Shown in pieces: positions 13,290 through 20,720 of a stretch of 22,912 bases of DNA; the first letter of the stretch is position 1, and every line of letters begins with the position of its first letter. The notes beneath the pieces are model-generated. The model ran no database searches and had not been told where the DNA came from. It worked only from the letters and a program-made list of their open reading frames with translations. This stretch comes from a virus. The DNA is taken from positions 1 through 22,912 of the IMG/VR virus record IMGVR_UViG_3300046001_011637. The stretch is one strand, 5' to 3'. A program made the translations under genes and the position numbers.

Positions 13290-14230
13290 GATGAGTATCC
13301 TGCAAGGGTGTTAACGAGAACGGCGGTGCACATGCGGGCGGGGCTTGTGGCTTTGGCGGCCATCCAGTCGAAGGTGGCCTGCACGCCTTGGGGCCCGGCG
13401 ATCTCGATGCGCGGGTGGGGCAGATAGACGGCATGGGCAGTGAAGGTGAAACTGGCGTTGGCCCCGAGGCTGTAGTTGAATTCCAGCTCGCAGGGCGTGC
13501 CGTCGATGGCTTGCGTGATCAGCGTGGTGTCGGAGAAACGCACCTCGATCCGGCCCGACAGGGCGGCCATTGCGGGATCGGCGCCATCGATGCGGCCGTC
13601 GCCGCGGATGGTTTCAATCCGGTCGAGGTTGTTGGAATAGGTGATCTCGGCCGAGACGATGTTGCCCAAGCTGCTGCCGTTGCGTTTCACCGTGCCGTTG
13701 AAATGGCCGAACCGCTGCAGGCCCAGCGCAGTCGGAGTTCCTGCGGCGGTTGCTGCAGCGATGGTTTCGCCCTGCGCCACTATTCGGGCATTGGCCGTCA
13801 GCAGGCCGGAGCGCTGCATCTGCCAGGTCAGCTGGTCCATCACGCAGCCGGAACACATCGCGAAGCGGGGCACTTCAGACATGGCAGTTTCAATCGCCAT
13901 GCTGGGCAGTGTCCAGTTGCCCGACTGGAAGGTGTGGGTCTTCGGCGTCGTGCCTGTGGTAGTGGGCTGGCCGAACGCGGCCTTCAGCCAGAATCCGAAA
14001 GCCTCGACATCGATGGGGATCACCACCTCGCCGTCGGCCGTCACCGCATCCTTGATCGGGGCCAGAGGATCGCGACCATAGCCCAGCAATTCGGATTCTA
14101 GCAGCGGCTGCTCCGAGCCGAGCGTCGTCCTGGCAAAGGGCATCAACCGAAACCCGCTGACAGGCGGGGTGCCGTAAACCGTCTCATACGCAAGCGCCAT
14201 CTGCGCCCGCGCGCCTTGCGCATGTGCCAT
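13286..14230 (-). CDS. Phage tail tube protein
   Basis: A 314-aa protein of the siphophage tail tube type. It begins MAHAQGARAQMALAYETVYG (the common A-x-Gx-x-AxLxxxxETxYGTxP opening), followed by TPPVSGFRLMPFARTTLGSE, VIPIDVEAFGFWLKAAFGQP, HTFQSGNWTLPSMAIETAMS, and a long beta-rich region with SAEITYSNNLDRIETIRGDG typical of tube proteins. It forms the inner tube of the tail through stacked rings. There is no internal stop or frameshift. It overlaps the chaperone gene by four bases. Upstream, 826 bases carrying two unrelated genes separate it from the tail terminator gene that would normally precede it directly. Confidence 0.85.
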   Translation of the reverse strand: MAHAQGARAQMALAYETVYGTPPVSGFRLMPFARTTLGSEQPLLESELLGYGRDPLAPIKDAVTADGEVVIPIDVEAFGFWLKAAFGQPTTTGTTPKTHTFQSGNWTLPSMAIETAMSEVPRFAMCSGCVMDQLTWQMQRSGLLTANARIVAQGETIAAATAAGTPTALGLQRFGHFNGTVKRNGSSLGNIVSAEITYSNNLDRIETIRGDGRIDGADPAMAALSGRIEVRFSDTTLITQAIDGTPCELEFNYSLGANASFTFTAHAVYLPHPRIEIAGPQGVQATFDWMAAKATSPARMCTAVLVNTLAGYSS

Positions 14231-14305
14231 TGTCGGGGTTCCTTTCTTGTTTAAACAGTCGGTGGATGTCTTGCAGAGCGGCAGGTAATCGGGTCATCTG
14301 CCTGA

Positions 14306-14745
14306 ATGATCAGACCTTTTCTCATTCCCCGCTTCACTCGTCAGCTGCGTCGTGCGGCATTTCTATTGATGATGGTCGTCACCACGACGGCATTTTTCGG
14401 CGCGCCTGATGCGCAAGCGCAGCAGTCGAACGTTCTGGAGGCGCGGGTCAGCAAGGTGCTCGATGGCGTACTTTCACGCTGCGTGGCGAGTCGCGCCGGA
14501 TCCGTGTCTGGGGGCTTGATGCGCCAGAGTGGGACCAGCGAGGTGGCTCTGCTGCGACAGAGACTTTGCATAGCTTGATCTCAGGCAACACACTCAGGTG
14601 CAGCGTTGTGGACATCGACCGGTATGGGCGACTTGTCGGGCAGTGCTTCCTGCCAGATGGGCGCGACATCGCAGCGGAAATGATCCGCTCCGGCGCTGCA
14701 TCTGAGTATTGCCGCTATTCGCGCGGTTTCTATGGCACCTGTTGA
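14306..14745 (+). pseudogene. Secreted staphylococcal-nuclease-like gene, frameshifted
   Basis: Starts MIRPFLIPRFTRQLRRAAFL, then a signal peptide core (LLMMVVTTTAFF) ending near AQAQQ, then EARVSKVLDG, the usual start of an SNase domain. The expected DGDTFTLRG is broken: the frame reads DGVLSRCV, while one frame over the DNA reads TFTLRGESRRIRVWGLDAPE, WDQRGGSAATETLHSLISGN, DIDRYGRLVGQCFLPDGRDI, and ends ASEYCRYSRGFYGTC, stopping at TGA 14743-14745. Restoring one A near 14469 would repair the gene. The rescued protein would be about 146 aa, a small periplasmic thermonuclease. It runs opposite to the phage genes around it, as independent cargo does. Confidence 0.8.
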
Positions 14746-14790
14746 ATGGGCTCGGATCGAGAACTCGCCGTATAAGGGCAGGGTTGCGCC

Positions 14791-14997
14791 ATGATCGAAG
14801 GTCTTTTCTTTCTGATCTTTGGGCTGGCCGCCCTGTATTTCACCCTGTGGATTTTCATCCTGCTGCCCGCCCGAATGGCGGAAGAGAGAGGCCGCAGTGC
14901 CTTTGGCTGGGTGCTCATAAGCATCTTCTTCTCGCCTATTCTTGCCTGCCTGCTCCTGTGGTTGCTCGGCAATAATCCCAATCGTCAGACCGATTAG
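14791..14997 (+). CDS. Small membrane protein, 68 aa
   Basis: Two hydrophobic segments are clear: IEGLFFLIFGLAALYFTLWI (about 2-27) and AFGWVLISIFFSPILACLLL (about 37-60), joined by the charged loop PARMAEERGRS. The tail is short and polar (GNNPNRQTD). It is probably an inner-membrane hairpin. No family is recognised; similar short proteins are common in Rhodobacterales. A holin is conceivable given the prophage surroundings, but its orientation opposite to the tail genes and the lack of a lysis cassette argue against it. It may be expressed with the nuclease pseudogene just upstream, which has the same orientation with 45 bases between them. Confidence 0.65.
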   Translation: MIEGLFFLIFGLAALYFTLWIFILLPARMAEERGRSAFGWVLISIFFSPILACLLLWLLGNNPNRQTD

Positions 14998-15055
14998 ACT
15001 GACGACTGACCAATACCAGCTTTGTCGTGTGGCATTCAGCCTAAGGAAGCTGGCG

Positions 15056-15478
15056 TCATGCGAGGGGGGCGGTGGTGGTATAGTGTAGCACGACGGTGAT
15101 CACCGCCGCCTTCAATGCCGCAGCGCCCTCGACGGGTAAATCGACCGAGGCAGGGGCTTCGGGTTCGATCCAGTCGCAGAGACCGCTGAGCGTGCGGTCA
15201 GCATCCAGCGCAGCGCCGATGGCAGCGATCAGGGTGTCGAAGGCGCTGGCCCTGCCATTCGGGGCTTGGACGACGACCTCCAGCTCGGCCCGGTGCTGGT
15301 AGTGGTAGCGCAGGGGCGACAGCGTCACATCCGGCTCGCCCGGCTGGCCATCGCGCAGGATGATCAGGCCCGCTATCGGGATCCGCTCGGGCAACACCTC
15401 GTCACGCAGGGTGAGGGCGGGAAGCAGCTGAAGCCGCGCATGCAGCGCGGCAAGGACGGTTTCGCGAGTGGTGGGCAC
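15056..15478 (-). CDS. Phage tail terminator/minor tail protein
   Basis: A 140-aa protein: MPTTRETVLAALHARLQLLP, VLPERIPIAGLIILRDGQPG, YHYQHRAELEVVVQAPNGRA, FDTLIAAIGAALDADRTLSG and LKAAVITVVLHYTTTAPLA. The pattern of an N-terminal helix, then RAELEVVVQ, then a helix, and a final beta strand is that of tail terminator or tail completion proteins that cap the tail tube. Its place upstream of the tail tube gene in the leftward order supports this. It looks intact. It is isolated from the DUF6441 gene by a 2.07-kb insert and from the tail tube gene by a 0.8-kb insert. Confidence 0.75.
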   Translation of the reverse strand: MPTTRETVLAALHARLQLLPALTLRDEVLPERIPIAGLIILRDGQPGEPDVTLSPLRYHYQHRAELEVVVQAPNGRASAFDTLIAAIGAALDADRTLSGLCDWIEPEAPASVDLPVEGAAALKAAVITVVLHYTTTAPLA

Positions 15479-15559
15479 GGTTCTGCCTTTGATCTTGTCA
15501 GTTTTCAGTGAGGCTGACGTATTAGACGATGTCGAACGACCTACTCGTCTTGCGCGCCG

Positions 15560-16834
15560 TCACTGATTTACGCCGAGCTTTTCCAGCGTCGCCCGATCAG
15601 GTGCCCCGGTCTCGGGGAGTCCGACCGAAGCTTGATAGGCGCGCATGGCAGTTTGTGATGCTGGCCCCCATTGTCCGTCAGGAGTTCCGACATCGAAACC
15701 CCCAGCGTTCAAGAGGGTCTGAATGGCACGGTAGTCGTCTGTGGACAGTGACAGCGTCGTCCATCCGCAAGCACCTGCAACCGCTTCGATTGCATCTTGC
15801 GATCCTGCGAGATCGAACTGTGCGTCATGCTGTTGGCCGTTGGACTCGACCAGCCGAAGGAAAAGCCGCTCAGCATCGTAGATCGAGCGGATGAATGTTT
15901 CTGCATCCCGTCCAAAGAGGCCAGCCCCCTTGTTACTGGTCAGACTATTCCAGCGGGCTTGCTGCGATGGCTGATCATCTATGCGGAGCGTCATTTCAAA
16001 GGAATTGCGCTGGAAGTCGTTCATCAGGAAGTCGTCCTGGACAAAGACCAAAGCTGTCTCGCCCTCAATGCAACGCGCGACAAGCGCTGTCTGACCCATG
16101 AAGTTGTTGGCCTGGAACTGCGAATGGTTCAGCGCGATGACCTGCGGGCTGTCGTCCACCGCTGCCCGCGACGATTCAATGGCCCACCAGCCCGAAATCC
16201 GATGCCCATCCCGATTGGCCTGTTCGAACGGAGCCAGAGTGTAGTCGATGGCCGGGAAACGCGGATCCGCCCATGCGACCGTTTGCGCTGCACCCTCCAG
16301 CGGTGTCGCAGCGTCGGCCGCTGGCGCCGCGGCTGGCGCCGATGTCGCAGGCTGAGGCACCATGACGGGGGATGCGATGCCGTATTTCGCCTGCAGATAG
16401 CCCATCTGCAATTGTGCCAATGTGAGCTTCTCGGTTTCGGCGCGGCTGAGTGCGAGGGCCTGGATCAGCCCGCCGCCGGATGCAGCTTCGCGTTCCGCCT
16501 CTTCAATGCGCTGTTGAACGGCCGCCATTTCGCCAAGGATCTGTGCCGCCCGCGCTTCGTCGGGCTGGACCGCCGGGACCGTCACTTCGACTGTCGCTGC
16601 ACCCGCTTCCGCATTGATCCGATTCTCGACCAAGGTCCGTGCGAGGAGAAGTGCTTCCCGGCGCGCATCGAGCAGGGTCAGGATCAGGCCACCCTCGTAG
16701 CGCGCCGCCTGCGCTTCGATTTCTGTCAGTTGTCGCTCGATATCGGCCAATTCCGTGGAAAGCGGTGCATCTTGCGCAAAGGCCGGAACGGCGGCAGCCA
16801 GTGCAATAGTGAAAACGAATGGTCTCAACGACAT
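15560..16834 (-). CDS. Secreted protein: coiled coil, VasI-like domain, peptidoglycan-binding domain
   Basis: A 424-aa protein with a signal peptide (SLRPFVFTIALAAAVPAFAQ, cleavage after AFA). A coiled coil follows (about 25-160; TELADIERQLTEIEAQAARY and EMAAVQQRIEEAEREA), then an Ala/Pro linker, then a beta-rich domain (about 215-355) with SGWWAIESSRAAVDDSPQVI, LVARCIEGETALVFV and WNSLTSNKGAGLFG that resembles the VasI/EvfG domain. A C-terminal PG_binding_1 domain (about 360-424: YRAIQTLLNAGGFDVGTPDG, then QWGPASQTAMRAYQ) completes it. It should act in the periplasm, attached to the cell wall. No type VI secretion genes are nearby, so a T6SS role is unlikely. It sits inside a prophage structural block and is probably an independently expressed conversion gene, or chromosomal DNA moved there. 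Confidence 0.8.
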   Translation of the reverse strand: MSLRPFVFTIALAAAVPAFAQDAPLSTELADIERQLTEIEAQAARYEGGLILTLLDARREALLLARTLVENRINAEAGAATVEVTVPAVQPDEARAAQILGEMAAVQQRIEEAEREAASGGGLIQALALSRAETEKLTLAQLQMGYLQAKYGIASPVMVPQPATSAPAAAPAADAATPLEGAAQTVAWADPRFPAIDYTLAPFEQANRDGHRISGWWAIESSRAAVDDSPQVIALNHSQFQANNFMGQTALVARCIEGETALVFVQDDFLMNDFQRNSFEMTLRIDDQPSQQARWNSLTSNKGAGLFGRDAETFIRSIYDAERLFLRLVESNGQQHDAQFDLAGSQDAIEAVAGACGWTTLSLSTDDYRAIQTLLNAGGFDVGTPDGQWGPASQTAMRAYQASVGLPETGAPDRATLEKLGVNQ

Positions 16835-17081
16835 GGGCTGCTCTGAAATAGGGTCACTTCGGGAATCAGGCTAGCGATGCACAATTCAACCATCAAGCGA
16901 ACATCGCAAACCGGGCATCAGACCCTGTCCGAATTTGTCACCCTCTCTGACAAGAGCCAGCTCAACTCGCACTCAATGCCAAAAGCCACTTCATCTGTAA
17001 GGCCAATCCATTTTTTGCTATGTGCGTCATTTTGCTGCCTAAATTCTATGAGAAGGAACACGGCGAACAGATTTGTTCAGC
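16835..17081. other. Divergent intergenic region, AT-rich
   Basis: About 250 bases between the divergently transcribed secreted-protein genes. It is clearly richer in A and T than the phage genes on either side and presumably holds two promoters. I see no repeat, operator or RNA gene. Confidence 0.45.
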
Positions 17082-17504
17082 ATGCTTCAAATTCAAGAAA
17101 GGGTTATCGGAGTGCTTCGCTTTTCACTTTTGGCAATTTTACTGCCCTCGCCAGTTTTCGCGTCTTCCATTGATTCCTATGCGACCTGCCTTCGCGCCTT
17201 CACGAACCTCATTTCTTATGTGTCTTTCGCAGAAGGTGACGGTTCAGTATTGCCTCCGCGATCAGTTGCGGCACTTGATGCTGACTTGCAAGCTTATGTT
17301 GAGCTTGGCCTTCAGAGGTTTGGCGAGCAGGCTGTTCAACGGCTGGCCAGCGAAGCCACTGAACCGGACGAAGAATATATCCGCGCCGCTTTGGCCATTC
17401 ATCGCGTCGATGGGCCCGAGAAAACCTTCAACATGTTGGCGGCAGTTGTCGCTCCTTGTGGCGGCCCGAACGGACAATTGAAGCGCGTCCTAGCCAGCAA
17501 ATAG
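17082..17504 (+). CDS. Small secreted hypothetical protein, 140 aa
   Basis: Begins MLQIQERVIGVLRFSLLAIL, with a hydrophobic core LLAILLPSPVFA and a signal-peptidase-like site after FASS. The mature part (SIDSYATCLRAFTNLISYVS, a helical middle, and FNMLAAVVAPCGGPNGQLKR) has two cysteines that may form a disulfide. No family is recognised. I chose the ATG at 17082 over a TTG at 17073. The base composition of the leader and upstream region is AT-richer than that of the flanking phage genes, suggesting a separate origin. The gene points away from the VasI-like gene and ends 48 bases before the convergent DUF6441 gene. Confidence 0.6.
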   Translation: MLQIQERVIGVLRFSLLAILLPSPVFASSIDSYATCLRAFTNLISYVSFAEGDGSVLPPRSVAALDADLQAYVELGLQRFGEQAVQRLASEATEPDEEYIRAALAIHRVDGPEKTFNMLAAVVAPCGGPNGQLKRVLASK

Positions 17505-17551
17505 AATGCAGACTGATCGTGTCATCTGGGACAGCGGCCAAGTAGATGGCG

Positions 17552-18178
17552 TTAGTTTGAACTTTTCCATTCGGCCACGATCAACCCCGGCACACCGTCC
17601 ACCGCCCGCTCCGCATCTCGCTCCAAATCCAGCCGCTTGCGTAGCTTGACCTGCGGGACCAGCAGGAAAATCGGAACTGTCGCCACGCCGCGTCCGGTCT
17701 TGGACTTTGATGCCACTGCCCGACCCTTCGAGTTCAGCCGACCCTCCGCTACCAGCATGCTCGGCCCCCGGCGGCGATAGATGAACCGCAGGCGCAGGCC
17801 GGTACGGCGTTCCCATTCGCCGGGGATGATCCGGCCGCCCTTGGTGCTTTTCCCGGCGGCTGGGGAGGGGATCGCCAGCCAGAACCCGTCCTTTGACCGG
17901 ATCAGCGGCCCTGTGTCATGCGCGCCGATGATCACCGGCGCGTTGGACCAGACGAGGGCCGCCGCGTTCAGGCTGTCGCCGGATTTCGGGAAGCTTACGA
18001 GGCGGATCGAGTTGGCGAGGCGCGTGCCAAAACCCGCGCCGGTGATCTGGCCTCGCCAGGCGGATTTCAGGGAAGGGCCAGCTTCGCGCATGGCGGCGGA
18101 GACTGCCTTTTCACCGGCGGCGATTTCGGCCTGCATCAGGGCGACGAGGTCGGGATCGAACGCAATCTTCAGCTTCAT
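17552..18178 (-). CDS. DUF6441 phage structural protein
   Basis: A 208-aa protein beginning MKLKIAFDPDLVALMQAEIA, then AGEKAVSAAMREAGPSLKSA and WRGQITGAGFGTRLANSIRL. This opening, with LPSPAAGKSTKG-like and GWERRTGLRLRFIYRRRGPS segments, is what I recall as DUF6441, a Rhodobacterales prophage protein found between head-tail joining and tail terminator genes (comparable in position to HK97 gp10-like neck proteins). The function is likely tail completion or head-tail joining. It starts with a four-base overlap (18175-18178) with the preceding gene. It is intact. The next gene leftward in phage order (15478) is displaced by a 2.07-kb insert. Confidence 0.82.
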   Translation of the reverse strand: MKLKIAFDPDLVALMQAEIAAGEKAVSAAMREAGPSLKSAWRGQITGAGFGTRLANSIRLVSFPKSGDSLNAAALVWSNAPVIIGAHDTGPLIRSKDGFWLAIPSPAAGKSTKGGRIIPGEWERRTGLRLRFIYRRRGPSMLVAEGRLNSKGRAVASKSKTGRGVATVPIFLLVPQVKLRKRLDLERDAERAVDGVPGLIVAEWKSSN

Positions 18179-18489
18179 GATGGGCGCAGGTCCAGCGACC
18201 AGATCAGGCGTTCACGGTCGCGCACCGGTTCGCCCTGAATGGTGAAGCTGTCTGCGCCAATCACGATCAGATCGCCGGAGCGGGGATCGGGCAGATCGGA
18301 CACGCGGACGTCCATCATCATGCTGTCGCTGACAAACCGCCCAGCGCCGAATTCTGTGATGCGATCCGCGGCGCGGCGGATCAAACGGATCGGGCGTTCC
18401 TCCGAGGTTGTGGCAGAAATCCAGACAGCGCCCGCCGCCATGGACGGGTTGGCGTAGATCCGGTCCATGGCGGCGGCGAAGACGTTCAT
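18175..18489 (-). CDS. Phage head-tail attachment/head completion protein
   Basis: A 104-aa protein: MNVFAAAMDRIYANPSMAAG, AVWISATTSEERPIRLIRRA, FVSDSMMMDVRVSDLPDPRS, and DLIVIGADSFTIQGEPVRDR, ending LIWSLDLRPS. The small beta-barrel pattern ending in DxFxIxGEPxRDxxRLxWxLD is typical of phage head-tail joining proteins (HK97 gp7/lambda FII-like). Position directly after the capsid gene and overlapping the DUF6441 start agrees with that. It appears intact. Confidence 0.82.
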   Translation of the reverse strand: MNVFAAAMDRIYANPSMAAGAVWISATTSEERPIRLIRRAADRITEFGAGRFVSDSMMMDVRVSDLPDPRSGDLIVIGADSFTIQGEPVRDRERLIWSLDLRPS

Positions 18490-18499
18490 GTCGGGACCG

Positions 18500-19387
18500 T
18501 CAGTTCGAGGTGTGAATACGGATCGCGATCCGCGGCCGCTTGTTCACCGGCAGGATCGAGGCCTCGGTCATCAGGTCGATCCAGCGGCCCTTTTCGTCGA
18601 GATGCTGGCGGGCATAGAGCGGCAGGCCGAGGGTGTTGGCCGCCTCCAGCAGGTTGGCCGGGCCGCCGTAGGTGGTGAACGTATCCATGGTGCCGAGCGG
18701 AAACGCGATGCCTTCGTTTGCCGGAACCAGCCGTTCGGTTGCCTTGGTCGACAGGGTGACAGTGCCCGCGTATTCCTCGAACACGATGCCCGCGAAGGGG
18801 AAATTGCGGCGCACGTCCTGGCGCAAGGGCTATGCACCGGTGGCGGCGTAGAACTTGTACGCCTCCTCGGTCTTGGGATGCGCGATCAGCTTGTCGAAGA
18901 ATTCCCGGCTGACCAAGGCATGCACGTCCGTCATGCTTTCGCCGAGGAGGTTGTCTTCGATTGACCGCACGACCTCGCGGACCTTGCTTTGGACGAGGGT
19001 CCCTGCCGTGCCCAGCAGAAAATCCACCGAGATTTGCGTCAGCCCGAATTCGGTGAAGTAGTTGTAGAGGGTCGTCCCGGCCCCGTCCTTCACGATGCCG
19101 CGCAGCGCGTTCATCTCCATGTATCCGCGGGTCTGGGCATGCTTGCGGCGCATGAGCTGCAGCTTGCGGTTCATCACCTCGACAAGCGGGTCGGCGGCAT
19201 CAAGCGCGCCCAGCGCGGGTTGGCCCTGGATGTCGCCGGGCAGGATCACATCGTCATGCGGGATCCACGGCAGGGCGAAGGACCGCATGGACCGCCCCTC
19301 GCGAGTGCCGACGGTAGCAGGACCGCCCAGCGGGACGGAGGGCAGCAGGTTCAGGACCCCCTCGTGGAAGGGGGCAGAAGCGGCGCG
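18500..19387 (-). pseudogene. Major capsid protein (type E family), N-terminally deleted and with an in-frame TAG
   Basis: The frame reads GVLNLLPSVPLGGPATVGTR, MRSFALPWIPHDDVILPGDI, VMNRKLQLMRRKHAQTRGYM, VRSIEDNLLGESMTDVHALV, ending FYAATGA; then a TAG at 18830-18832; and it resumes in the same frame as LRQDVRRNFPFAGIVFEEYA, GIAFPLGTMDTFTTYGGPAN, NKRPRIAIRIHTSN. This is a major capsid protein of the lambda gpE/pfam03864 type. Two defects exist: the first ~50-60 residues are missing or collapsed (no start between the preceding gene's TGA at 19388 and the conserved LLPSVP), and the amber codon splits the rest at about two thirds. Both halves keep good coding character, so the damage looks recent. 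No intact capsid can be made without suppression. Confidence 0.85.
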
Positions 19388-19615
19388 TCAGACGCCGTCA
19401 CGGGCGATGATGCCGACGGCGGCCAGCTGGGCGATCTTGGCGGTGATCTTGGCCGCGTCGTTGACGGTGCCCTCGTAGGCCAGGCCTGCGCGCGACACGA
19501 TCGATGGACCACGGGCGACCACGATGCCGACCGCATCCGCCAGAGTGGCATTCACCGGGTAAAGCAGGACCGCGACGGCGGCCTGCGCGCCATCTGCACC
19601 GGTTGCGGCGGACAC
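19388..19615 (-). pseudogene. Head decoration-like phage gene, 3' fragment
   Basis: An open frame from a GTG at the integrase junction: SAATGADGAQAAVAVLLYPV, NATLADAVGIVVARGPSIVS, then AGLAYEGTVNDAAKITAKIA and QLAAVGIIARDGV. It ends just before the capsid sequence and in the same frame as it. Its position directly upstream of the capsid gene suggests a head decoration protein; the family name is uncertain. The 5' part is lost: sequence immediately upstream of about 19614 is integrase. The GTG (19613-19615) would be a start created by the junction, so expression of a 75-aa product is possible but probably meaningless. Confidence 0.6.
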
Positions 19616-20381
19616 CGGTCAGCATGCACATGCGGATGATCGACGCCGCGCGCTGGTCCTCGGCGCTGTCGAGCACCATTGCAATCCGGGTCAGCTCCTC
19701 GGGGCCGAGGAACCGTTCGCGGGCCTGCTCGATGCGCCGATGGAACCCCTGTGCGGGATTGTCCGCCCGCCATTCCCATTCCACAGCCAGCGTGAACATC
19801 TTGCGCAGCACCTCGCCCATGCGGTTGGCCCGGATCGGGGTGGGTTTATGGCCCTGCAGCTTACGGGCCCGGTTGTTGGGTTTCTGCTTGCTGGGGCGCG
19901 GGCGGCCTTCAGCCACGAAGTCGAGGAAGCGCGCCACATCGGACTTGGTGATCTCAGTCACCAACTTGTTGCCCCAGTTGGGCTCCAGCATCTTCTTCAG
20001 CATCGAGGTCTGGTCAGCCGCGTTGTTCTTGGCCAGCTTCGGCAGGTGTTCCCGGATGTAGCGGTCGATCATGTCCGTGACGCGCGGGGCCTCGCGAAAA
20101 TCCTCTCGCACGGCCAGAGGGTCCTGCCCGTCGTCGATGGCGCGGCGCAACTCCTTGGCGCGTTCGCGCGCGGCCGTGACACTCCATTCCGGCCAGCGCC
20201 CGATGGTCATCCGGCGTTGCCGCCCCGCATGGCGGTAGTCGATGGTGAAGGTCCGCGCGCCTGATGCCTGCACCCGGGCGGCAAAGCCGATCACATCCGT
20301 GTCGAAGATCTGATAGCTGACGCCGGGCTTCGGCTCAGCATCACGCAGCACTTTCTCATTCAGTTTCGGTCGCTTGACCAT
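19614..20381 (-). pseudogene. int: Tyrosine integrase, truncated before the catalytic residues
   Basis: 256 codons align without a gap with the complete integrase at 4305-5573 and are similar throughout (GRQRRMTIGRWPEW, KPNNRARKLQG, KPTPIRANRMGEVLRKMFTL are nearly the same in both), with perhaps two thirds of residues identical by eye. The match stops at IIRMCMLTG, immediately before the first catalytic arginine; from there the DNA is a phage head gene in another frame. The arm-binding and core-binding domains remain, but no catalytic residue does. It could still bind integrase arm sites if expressed. The start is ATG at 20379-20381 with AAGGAGG about 10 bases upstream. Confidence 0.9.
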
Positions 20382-20403
20382 CTATTCCGCCTCCTTGCCC
20401 GAT

Positions 20404-20417
20404 GACACAGGCGTAGA
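20404..20417 (-). promoter_or_regulatory. Integrase leader motif, second copy
   Basis: Minus strand TCTACGCCTGTGTC, identical to 4268-4281, at nearly the same distance before the integrase start (22 versus 23 bases). The adjacent bases are less similar, which suggests the motif itself is conserved. Confidence 0.5.
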
Positions 20418-20720
20418 CCCGCGCCACAATCAAGTCGGACCATGGGGCAGGGGCCGGAATACAGGCGGAAGGTGGAATTGAGCCGGGGAAGTGAAATCCG
20501 GTTATTCAAATCAATGGGTTATCTGGAAACGCCCAGCTCTGTACGAAACTGTCACGACAGGGCTGTTTAAACGAATCGTGTTGAGGATCGTGGGGGCGTG
20601 CTTATCGTGGATCCCGCCGACCCATTCGCCATCGTGCAGGGCTGCGGGTTTGATGCCAAACGGCGCATGCAATATGACTTGCAGAACGCAATCCGTTTCC
20701 AAAGCCCCGAGTCCAGCGCC
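20418..20720. other. Intergenic region between truncated integrase and small hypothetical
   Basis: About 300 bases with divergent genes on each side. It contains CTGTACGAAACTGTCACGACAG (20536-20557), a weak inverted repeat with CTGT/ACAG ends, and GTTTAAAC at 20563-20570. No gene is supported; an in-frame extension of the next gene upstream to 20598 has low coding character. Confidence 0.4.

Noticed and set aside
15797-16846. Plus-strand open frame of 349 codons opposite the VasI-like gene
   Set aside because: Cys/Arg-rich shadow with no domain; the minus-strand gene has a signal peptide and two recognisable domains.
20536-20557. LexA-like inverted repeat (CTGT...ACAG) upstream of the 146-aa gene
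   Set aside because: Spacing and arms do not fit an alphaproteobacterial LexA site (GTTC-N7-GTTC); kept only as a remark in the intergenic entry.
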